The position numbers and the translations under genes are program-made. Of a stretch of 6,288 nt of DNA, positions 1-5,138 are shown in pieces. Position 1 is the first letter of the stretch, and every line of letters starts with the position of its first letter. Source of the stretch: Pseudomonadota bacterium (GTDB taxonomy: Bacteria; Pseudomonadota; Alphaproteobacteria; Rhizobiales; Beijerinckiaceae); NCBI GenBank assembly GCA_021780015.1, contig JAJXZN010000201.1, positions 1 to 6,288 on the forward strand, written 5' to 3'. Below the pieces are notes generated by a model. It worked only from the letters and a program-made list of their open reading frames with translations, was not told the DNA's origin and did no database searches.

Positions 1-552
1 CCAAAGCCGTCCGCACTCCATCTTGAAATCGACGAGGCGGATGCCGACGCCAAGGAAAAGCCCGGTCAGGAAATCGTTGACCCGGATGGCAAGCGCCATG
101 ATGTCGTCGATCTCCTGCGGCGTCGCCCAGCCGAAGGCGGTGATGTGCTCTTCCGACACCATCGGGTCGTTGAGTTCATCGTTCTTGTAATAGAACTCGA
201 TGATCGAACGCGGCAGTTGCGTACCTTCTTCAAGGCCGAGACGAGTCGACAGCGAGCCGGCCGCGACATTGCGCACCACGACTTCGAGCGGCACGATCTC
301 GACCTCGCGAATCAATTGCTCGCGCATGTTGAGCCGGCGGATAAAATGCGTCGGCACGCCGATATCGTTGAGGTTCTGGAAAACGAACTCGGAAATCCGG
401 TTGTTGAGCACGCCTTTGCCGTCGATGACCTCGTGCTTCTTGGCGTTGAAGGCGGTGGCATCGTCCTTGAAATGCTGGATAAGCGTACCCGGTTCGGGTC
501 CCTCATAGAGGACCTTGGCCTTGCCCTCGTAAATGCGGCGGCGGCGATTCAT
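1..552 (-). CDS. purC: SAICAR synthetase (PurC), C-terminus cut by window edge
   Basis: Phosphoribosylaminoimidazole-succinocarboxamide synthase catalyses the ATP-dependent joining of CAIR and aspartate in cytosolic de novo purine synthesis. The 184 visible codons stay open to the left edge; the family is usually about 235-260 residues, so roughly 60-70 are missing. Visible motifs are the nucleotide-loop KAK at residues 11-13, DDATAFN at 30-36, [10 protein letters not shown] at 46-55, the first PurC signature at 86-100 (IVPLE..VRN..AGS) and the second at 173-181 (LVDFKMECG, with Cys where the classic pattern has Phe/Ile). The start at 552 matches the [13 protein letters not shown] beginning I recall from related proteins, but no good ribosome-binding site precedes it. 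An in-frame ATG at 582 would add ten residues ([10 protein letters not shown]) and has an AGGAG about 13 nt upstream, so it remains an alternative. The gene diverges from the zeta-subunit gene. purS and purQ often follow purC in this group and would lie outside the window. Confidence 0.96.
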   Translation of the reverse strand, partial: MNRRRRIYEGKAKVLYEGPEPGTLIQHFKDDATAFNAKKHEVIDGKGVLNNRISEFVFQNLNDIGVPTHFIRRLNMREQLIREVEIVPLEVVVRNVAAGSLSTRLGLEEGTQLPRSIIEFYYKNDELNDPMVSEEHITAFGWATPQEIDDIMALAIRVNDFLTGLFLGVGIRLVDFKMECGRLW

Positions 553-975
553 GGGAATTAACCGTGGCTTGAGGTGATCCATGGGATGGCCCTGGCTCCT
601 TTCAGGAATGTCCGGCCCGGCTTTTGGCGATCGAGACCGGGCAGGCTGTATGAGGCGTTGCGGCGCCGCGGGTCCGGGACGGTCCTAGCTTTTTCGGCCG
701 TTCAACACAAGCGGATCGCGGCCTCCCGGCTCATAAAGGACCAGCCGAAGCTTTACCTTTGCTTTAGCCGTTCCTTACCAAATATCAATGCCTTGACTGT
801 CGCCTGCCGAGCGCGCGTGTCGGAACGGGCGGACCTCCATCACCCTATATGGTTATTCCCGCCCGTCGCGGAAATAGCCGCCGGCTCGGCCGAATCTGGC
901 AGCAAGCCCTATGGCCAGACGGCTTGTTCCGGGCTAGGTTCCGCGCCTTTCTGCAAGACTTCCGGTGAGGCGGCG
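553..975. other. Divergent intergenic region, purC / ATPase zeta subunit
   Basis: These 423 bases hold no convincing gene. The zeta reading frame is open upstream to 574, but that extension is rich in Arg, Ser and Cys, shows no family motif, and lies outside the length of the zeta family. The region should contain the promoters of both flanking genes. I see only weak candidates: a CTTGAC at 792-797 on the plus strand without a good -10 box, and on the minus strand TTGTGT (705-710) spaced 17 nt from TAGGAC (682-687). An imperfect dyad at 854-861/869-876 (7 of 8 pairs, 7-nt spacer) could be an operator. Positions 895-928 can form two mutually exclusive helices. One GANTC site, the target of the alphaproteobacterial methylase CcrM, lies at 892-896, and GTTCCG is repeated at 926-931 and 938-943. 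None of these is strong enough to name a regulator. Confidence 0.6.
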
Positions 976-1311
976 ATGACCACGTTCGATGAGCGCGAAA
1001 AGGGATATGAAGCTCAGCTCGCGCATGATGAAGACCTAAGATTCAAGGCTTATGTACGCCGCAACCGCCTGCTTGGCCTTTGGGCCGCCGAAAAGCTTGG
1101 CAAGTCCGGGCAAGCCGCGGAAGATTACGCCAACGCCCTGATCCAGGCGCATCTTGAACAGAATGGCGATGAGACCGTCTTCGCCAAGCTGCGGGCCGAC
1201 TTCAGCGCCGCCGGCCTGCCGGATTCAGACCACCAGATCCACCGGGAAATGGCCGAATTGCTGGCCAAGGCAACAAAGGACGTCGTTGCCGGCACGAGCC
1301 AAGCGCACTAA
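976..1311 (+). CDS. F1-ATPase inhibitor subunit zeta (DUF1476 family)
   Basis: This 111-residue soluble, mostly helical protein belongs to the DUF1476 family, whose Paracoccus denitrificans member is the zeta subunit that binds F1-ATPase and blocks ATP hydrolysis. How strongly members inhibit differs between alphaproteobacteria, so inhibition here is inferred. Recognition rests on the family pattern: FDEREKGYEAQLAHDEDLRF at residues 4-23, RRNRLLGLWAAEKLG at 28-42, a Tyr-containing helix at 49-60, NGDETVF at 63-69, a K.RADF segment at 71-76, and DHQIHREMAELL at 85-96. The N-terminal segment corresponds to the inhibitory region described for Paracoccus; the rest forms the four-helix core. The start at 976 gives the usual family length (about 105-110) and follows GGTGAGG at 5 nt spacing; longer in-frame starts upstream have no family similarity. 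It is divergent from purC and about 50 bp upstream of xerC on the same strand; no ATP synthase structural genes are in the window. It could be co-transcribed with xerC. Confidence 0.93.
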   Translation: MTTFDEREKGYEAQLAHDEDLRFKAYVRRNRLLGLWAAEKLGKSGQAAEDYANALIQAHLEQNGDETVFAKLRADFSAAGLPDSDHQIHREMAELLAKATKDVVAGTSQAH

Positions 1312-1362
1312 GAGCCAAATTCACTAACCTTTATTTCAGGCGGGCGGCGATAACGTGCGGCA

Positions 1363-2352
1363 ATGGTCCGCGCCACGCCCGATCCTGCCCCTGCCCCTGC
1401 CCTCGCCTTCGGCGGCGCCGACGCGGAACTTGCCGCGACGGCCGGCGAGTGGCTCGATGAACTCGCCGGCGAGCGCCGCGTCTCGGCCCATACGCTCGCG
1501 GCCTATCGGCGCGACCTCATCCAATTTTTCGCTTTTCTGCGCGACCATTTCGGCGCTCCGCCGAAGCTCGCCGCCCTAAGCGACATCGCCCCCGCCGATC
1601 TGCGCAGCTTTCTCGCGAGCCGCCGCGCCAGCGGCGTTGGCAGCCGGTCGCTCTTGCGCCAGCTTTCCGGTCTGCGCTCCTTCGCCCGTCATCTGGAGCG
1701 CAAGGGACTGGGCCATGTGGCGGCTTTTTCGGCGCTCCGGAGTCCGAAGGCGCCGCGCCGCCTGCCGAAGGCTTTGCCTGCGGGCGCGGCACGGGCGCTC
1801 GTCGATGCCGATTCGCGCGCCGGCGATTCGCGGCCGAACTGGATTCTGGCGCGGGATGCGGCGGTCCTCGGCCTGCTTTATGGGGCCGGCCTGCGTATCT
1901 CCGAGGCGCTGTCGATCAAACGCCGCGACGCGCCGGTGGGCCGCATCGATGTCGTGACCGTCATCGGCAAGGGTGGCAAGACCCGCAGCGTGCCGGTGAT
2001 TGCGCCGGTGCAGCGGGCCATTGCCACCTATCTCGACCTCTGTCCTTTTCCCGCGGCGGCGGACGGCCCATTGTTCATCGGCGCCAAGGGCGGCCCGCTG
2101 TCGCCGCGCGTCATCCAACTCGCGGTCGAGCAATTGCGCGGCGCGCTCGGCTTGCCGGAGACGGCAACACCGCATGCCCTGCGTCATTCCTTCGCGACCC
2201 ATCTCCTCGGCAAGGGCGGCGATCTGCGCACCATCCAGGAGTTGCTCGGCCATGCGTCGCTCTCGACGACACAAATCTATACGGCGATCGATTCGACGCG
2301 GCTGCTCGAAGCCTATCGCGGCGCGCACCCGCGCGCGCTAACGCAACGTTAG
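1363..2352 (+). CDS. xerC: Tyrosine recombinase XerC
   Basis: Site-specific recombinase that, with XerD, resolves chromosome dimers at dif during division. The 329 residues show an N-terminal SAM-like core-binding domain (about 24-122, with the typical S..TL.AY..DL..F segment at 41-55) and a C-terminal catalytic domain (about 133-325). All six active-site residues of the family are present with XerD-like spacing: R178 in GLRISE, K203 in IGKGGK, H271 and R274 in HALRHSFATHLL, H297 in LLGHASLSTTQ, and the nucleophile Y306 in QIYT. The tail ends with HPRA at 322-325, as in Xer proteins, followed by four residues (LTQR). The XerC rather than XerD assignment rests on overall likeness to alphaproteobacterial XerC and is less certain than the family. 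The ATG at 1363 is followed by a proline/alanine-rich stretch before the domain, and no strong ribosome-binding site is visible, so the exact start is uncertain. The stop overlaps the stop of the convergent Sel1-repeat gene. Confidence 0.93.
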   Translation: MVRATPDPAPAPALAFGGADAELAATAGEWLDELAGERRVSAHTLAAYRRDLIQFFAFLRDHFGAPPKLAALSDIAPADLRSFLASRRASGVGSRSLLRQLSGLRSFARHLERKGLGHVAAFSALRSPKAPRRLPKALPAGAARALVDADSRAGDSRPNWILARDAAVLGLLYGAGLRISEALSIKRRDAPVGRIDVVTVIGKGGKTRSVPVIAPVQRAIATYLDLCPFPAAADGPLFIGAKGGPLSPRVIQLAVEQLRGALGLPETATPHALRHSFATHLLGKGGDLRTIQELLGHASLSTTQIYTAIDSTRLLEAYRGAHPRALTQR

Positions 2353-2354
2353 CG
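2336..2354. terminator. Perfect 8-bp hairpin over convergent stop codons
   Basis: CGCTAACG at 2336-2343 pairs perfectly with CGTTAGCG at 2347-2354 around a 3-nt CAA loop. The right arm contains both the xerC stop (TAG, 2350-2352) and the stop of the opposing Sel1 gene (TAA, 2351-2349 on the minus strand). Neither strand has a T-run after the stem, so it is not a classic intrinsic terminator. It could be a bidirectional U-less terminator or a 3'-end-stabilising hairpin shared by the two transcripts. The repeat itself is certain; the function is inferred from its position. Confidence 0.45.
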
Positions 2355-3317
2355 GCCAAGCGCCCGTCGGACTTCGGCCTCGACCTCAATCTTCTGCTTC
2401 AGCGTCAGTGCATTATAGATGCTGTCGAGCCAGGCATCCTTTTCGCCGGCAAGGCTCGCCAGCAAATGCCATTTCATCGCTTCGATGACATCCTTGCGTA
2501 CGCCGCGCCCGATGGCGAGCAGCCGCGCCGCGCGATCCTCCGCGACCACGTTCTGCTCCTGCGCGGCCTTCAAAAAGAGCCGGGCGGCGGCGGCCTCGTC
2601 CTTTCCGACCCCGACGCCGTTGAAGAGCATGATGGCATATTCGACTTCGGCGGAGACTTGATCCCCGTCTGAGGCGCGCTTCATCCATTCCGCGGCCATC
2701 GCATCGTCCTGCGGCACGCCCTTGCCCTCGCGATAAAACAGGGCGAGCGCATAGGCGGCATCGGGATAGCCGAGGTTTGCGGCGCGCCGGAAATAATCCG
2801 CCGCTTGCGAATAATCCGGCACGATGCCGTTGTTTTCGACCGCGAGCACGCCGAGATTGTAGAGCGCGCCCGGATGGTTCATCGCCGCTGCTTTGGTAAA
2901 GAGCGCAGCGGCGCCGTCGCGGTCCTGCGGCAGGCCTTTGCCGGTGAGCTTGGCGAGGCCGTAAAGGAACGTGCCTTCCATGTCGCCCTGCTTTGCCGCC
3001 TCGCCATACCAATACGCCGCCTGCTTCGGATCTTGCGCAACGCCAAGGCCTTGATCGTAAAGCTGGCCGATGAGGGTCATCGCGACGCCGTCTTTGGGAT
3101 TGGCGGCGAGCCGCTTTTTCGCTTCGGCCAGAGCCGTCAGATAATGGCCGCGCTGAAACGCGCCATAAGCAAGGTCCGGCGTATTGGCTTGATCCGCCGT
3201 TTTCGCTGGTTTGGGCTCGCTGGGCGCCACGGCGGGCGCTTCGGCAAGCTCTGCCGCGCGAACGGGCGCAGCTAGCCAAAACAACATGCAGATCAGTAAA
3301 GGGGCGGACGCTCTCAT
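2349..3317 (-). CDS. Exported Sel1-like repeat protein
   Basis: Predicted 322-residue periplasmic or secreted protein. A short Sec signal peptide is visible: MR, a hydrophobic core at about residues 5-17, then a likely cleavage after VRA (residue 21). An Ala/Pro/Lys-rich linker follows to about 47, then an initial helix pair (50-76), then about six Sel1-like repeats of 36 residues at roughly 77-112, 113-148, 149-184, 185-220, 221-257 and 258-290. Each carries the G.G...D...A..W...AA..G pattern, for example YDQGLGVAQD, YREGKGVPQD and FNGVGVGKD. A charged C-terminal helix ends the protein. Sel1 repeats form solenoids that bind other proteins; no catalytic domain is present and the specific role is unknown. 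The ATG at 3317 overlaps the TGA of the ThiE-like gene as ATGA; there is no clear ribosome-binding site, which suggests translational coupling. A longer in-frame opening to 3503 lacks the signal peptide at its start and would overlap the ThiE-like gene deeply. The stop overlaps that of xerC. Confidence 0.88.
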   Translation of the reverse strand: MRASAPLLICMLFWLAAPVRAAELAEAPAVAPSEPKPAKTADQANTPDLAYGAFQRGHYLTALAEAKKRLAANPKDGVAMTLIGQLYDQGLGVAQDPKQAAYWYGEAAKQGDMEGTFLYGLAKLTGKGLPQDRDGAAALFTKAAAMNHPGALYNLGVLAVENNGIVPDYSQAADYFRRAANLGYPDAAYALALFYREGKGVPQDDAMAAEWMKRASDGDQVSAEVEYAIMLFNGVGVGKDEAAAARLFLKAAQEQNVVAEDRAARLLAIGRGVRKDVIEAMKWHLLASLAGEKDAWLDSIYNALTLKQKIEVEAEVRRALGR

Positions 3318-3934
3318 GCGCCGATGCGTCCCGGCGCCAACAGCCGGTCGGCCTCCGCCACGGCCGCAGCCGCCCCGCGCGGATCGTCCCAAACCGCGGT
3401 TTCCAGCGCGACGAAATCGGCGCCGGCCGCGACCAATGCCGCAACCTCCGCCAGCTGATGCGCATAGGCGACGCAGGCAAGGTTGAAAATCTCCCCCCAC
3501 CACGCGACTCGCTCGCGAATCTCCAGGAAGCTCTGTTTCGCCTCAGGCCCGCCGAACATCAGATAATCGACGCCGGTCTCGCCGGCGCGCATGGCGTCAT
3601 CGCGGGTGACGATACCGCCGACGCCAACAATATGCTTGGGCTTCATGGCTTTGAGTGTGGCGTCAAGCGCCTCGCCGGGGCCATCGATGTGCACACCATC
3701 GGCTTCAGCCCGCGCCGCCAGTTGCGGGTCGCCAACGAGGCAAGCGATGCCGCGCTGCTGCGCCAACGGAACCAGTGCTTTGGCGATCGCCTTAGCGTCT
3801 GCTTTGGCATCGAACCGCAAAAGGACGCAGGCGACATCGCCCGCCGCAAGGGCCGCGGCAAAGGGCGCAACGAAGCTTTTCGCCTCCGCGAGCGGCGGCG
3901 TGATCAGGTAGAGGCGCGGATCGTCCTCGGACAT
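3314..3934 (-). CDS. ThiE-like TIM-barrel protein with divergent active site
   Basis: The 206-residue protein belongs to the thiamin-phosphate synthase/TenI superfamily, a TIM barrel whose canonical member joins HMP-pyrophosphate and thiazole phosphate. Similarities are DPRLYLIT at residues 5-12, strand 36-40 ending in the conserved Arg (VLLR), GDPQLAARAEADGVHID at 68-84 (in the place of NDR..LA...ADGVHLGQ), VGVGG at 103-107 and GVDYLMFGG at 121-129. Several residues used by true ThiE enzymes are changed: Asn of the ND pair is Gly68, HLGQ is HIDG, the GVS serine is Gly, the pyrophosphate-binding T.TK loop reads PEAK, and the phosphate-binding AIGGI loop is replaced by ACVAYA (153-158). Thiamin-phosphate synthase activity is therefore doubtful, and I give no symbol. 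An in-frame TGA six codons upstream makes ATG 3934 the first available ATG. It overlaps the Sel1 gene by 4 bp and follows fda after 142 bp, so it may join the pgk-fda operon. Confidence 0.82.
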   Translation of the reverse strand: MSEDDPRLYLITPPLAEAKSFVAPFAAALAAGDVACVLLRFDAKADAKAIAKALVPLAQQRGIACLVGDPQLAARAEADGVHIDGPGEALDATLKAMKPKHIVGVGGIVTRDDAMRAGETGVDYLMFGGPEAKQSFLEIRERVAWWGEIFNLACVAYAHQLAEVAALVAAGADFVALETAVWDDPRGAAAAVAEADRLLAPGRIGA

Positions 3935-3951
3935 CGTGGCGAGTCTTGCTC

Positions 3952-3985
3952 AAAAACCAGCACCGCCGGGCGGGCGGACCGGCAG
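3952..3985 (-). terminator. Possible weak terminator between fda and thiE-like gene
   Basis: Read on the minus strand, CTGCCGG (3985-3979) can pair with CCGGCGG (3969-3963) as a 7-bp stem including one U-G pair, with a 9-nt loop. Six bases later comes a run of five T (3956-3952). The T-run is short and offset from the stem, so efficiency would be low. It ends 17 nt before the ThiE-like start. It could partly uncouple the thiE-like/sel1 pair from pgk-fda, or be a chance feature of GC-rich DNA. A second weak stem-loop (5-bp stem at 4055-4059/4063-4067, followed by four T) lies just after the fda stop. Confidence 0.28.
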
Positions 3986-4076
3986 AACTCCTCGCCAAGA
4001 ATTAGGGCGAAAGCGCGATGGCCCCTCGATCGCATGGGATCTGACCGAAAACCGCGGCGCATCGCCGGCTCGACGC

Positions 4077-5099
4077 TTAGGCCGCAGCCTTCTCCAAGGT
4101 TTCCGACCATTGGCCAAGCGCCGCAAGGCTGTTCATCTGCGCCCGATGCGCGAAGGCCGCCTGCGCCGCCGCAACATTCGCCGCCTTGCCGGACCAGGCC
4201 TTCTGCGGCGCCGCCTGCAGGGCGCGGCCATAGGAGAAGGTGACGGCCCAAGGGGGCGCGGCGCGGGCGATGGCATCGAGATTGGCGGTGGCGTCGAAAT
4301 CCGACTGGCCGCCCGACAGGAAGGCGATGCCGGGCACCGCCACCGGAACGGCGTTCTTGAACAGCCGCACCGTGGCCGCCGCGACCTCCGCCGGGCTCGC
4401 AGGCTGGCCGGACTTCATCCCCGGAACGACCATGTTCGGCTTCAGCACGATGCCTTCGAGAAAGACGCGCAAGTCGTAAAGCGCGGCGAAGACGGTGCGC
4501 AGCACGGCTTCGCTGACTTCGTAGCAACGATCGAGCGAATGATTGCCGTCCATCAGCACTTCCGGCTCGACGATGGGGACGATATTCGCCTCCTGGCAGA
4601 GCGCGGCATAGCGCGCCAAAGCCTCGGCATTAGCGAGGATCGCGCCACGGCTAGGAATGCCCTCGGCGATATCGATGACGGCGCGCCATTTGGCGAAGCG
4701 GGCCCCCAACCCATAATAGTCTTTCAGGCGTCCGGCGAGGCCATCGAGACCTTCGGTGATCGTCTCGCCCGGAAAGCCCGGCAGCGGCTTGGCACCGAGA
4801 TCGACCTTGATGCCGGGGATCGAGCCGGCCTTTTCGATCAACGTGACGAGCGGCGTGCCATCGACGGCCTTTTGCCGGATCGTCTCGTCGTAAAGAATGA
4901 CGCCCGAAATATATCTCTGCATCGCATTGGTCGCGCGGAACAGCAATTCGCGATAATCGCGGCGCGACTCTGCGGTCGATTCGACGCCGATGGCGGTGAA
5001 TCGCTTGGCAATCGTCGAAGAACTCTCATCCGCCGCCAGAATGCCCCGGCCGGGGGCGACCAAAGCCTGTGCCGTCTCGGCGAGTTGATGCTGGTTCAC
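4077..5099 (-). CDS. fda: Class I fructose-bisphosphate aldolase
   Basis: Schiff-base aldolase that reversibly splits fructose 1,6-bisphosphate into dihydroxyacetone phosphate and glyceraldehyde 3-phosphate in the cytosol. The 340 residues cover the whole eukaryotic-type class I family (PF00274), unlike the metal-dependent class II or DhnA-type bacterial enzymes. Active-site residues line up with rabbit muscle aldolase: D24 in GILAADES (rabbit D33), K98 in IKVD (K107), K137 and R139 in AKWRA (K146, R148), E178 and E180 in IVEPE (E187, E189), the Schiff-base lysine K220 in LKPNMV (K229), SGGQS at 262-266 and R292 in SYGRAL (R303). The C-terminal tail is short and lacks the terminal Tyr of the animal enzymes. 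The start is GTG, preceded by AGGA 7 nt upstream; the first internal Met is residue 60, beyond the catalytic D24, so GTG is well supported. It begins 39 bp after the pgk stop, consistent with an operon. Confidence 0.96.
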   Translation of the reverse strand: MNQHQLAETAQALVAPGRGILAADESSSTIAKRFTAIGVESTAESRRDYRELLFRATNAMQRYISGVILYDETIRQKAVDGTPLVTLIEKAGSIPGIKVDLGAKPLPGFPGETITEGLDGLAGRLKDYYGLGARFAKWRAVIDIAEGIPSRGAILANAEALARYAALCQEANIVPIVEPEVLMDGNHSLDRCYEVSEAVLRTVFAALYDLRVFLEGIVLKPNMVVPGMKSGQPASPAEVAAATVRLFKNAVPVAVPGIAFLSGGQSDFDATANLDAIARAAPPWAVTFSYGRALQAAPQKAWSGKAANVAAAQAAFAHRAQMNSLAALGQWSETLEKAAA

Positions 5100-5111
5100 C
5101 GCTCTTTCCTA
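5100..5111 (-). promoter_or_regulatory. Ribosome-binding site for the GTG start of fda
   Basis: On the minus strand the sequence just before the GTG reads TAGGAAAGAGCG. AGGA lies 7 nt from the start codon, a normal spacing. This decides the GTG at 5097-5099 as the start, since no ATG lies nearby in frame. Confidence 0.6.
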
Positions 5112-5138
5112 TCGGTTCGTGACAAATTGGTTCGCAGC

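Noticed and set aside
574..975. Long in-frame upstream extension of the zeta-subunit reading frame
   Set aside because: It would add 134 residues of unusual composition to a family of about 105-110 residues. The ATG at 976 has a good ribosome-binding site and starts exactly at the family N-terminus.
1576..2328. 250-codon open frame antisense to xerC
   Set aside because: It is Arg/Ala-rich with no recognisable motif and is explained by the high-GC codon bias of xerC on the other strand.
1363..2352. Phage or integron integrase, marking a mobile element
   Set aside because: Length, catalytic spacing and the HPRA tail fit housekeeping Xer. There is no adjacent tRNA, attachment repeat or other mobile gene.
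2336..2354. dif or Xer recombination site at the end of xerC
   Set aside because: The palindrome has a 3-nt centre and none of the 28-bp dif layout of two 11-bp arms around a 6-bp core.
3288..3317. Lipoprotein signal (LLIC) at the start of the Sel1 protein
   Set aside because: Ile precedes the Cys where Gly, Ala or Ser is required, and a good signal peptidase I site (VRA) follows at residue 21.
2413..3480. 355-codon open frame overlapping the Sel1 and ThiE-like genes on the same strand
   Set aside because: Extremely Arg-rich out-of-frame shadow of two genes that have clear domains and a normal ATGA junction.
3458..4243. 261-codon plus-strand open frame across the ThiE-like gene and the end of fda
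   Set aside because: It runs antisense to two supported genes, shows no domain, and its end is low-complexity Pro/Arg/Ser.
5100..5138. Direct repeat GGTTCG (5114-5119, 5129-5134) as a regulatory element
   Set aside because: A six-base repeat in a 39-bp operon gap is easily expected by chance and matches no known site.
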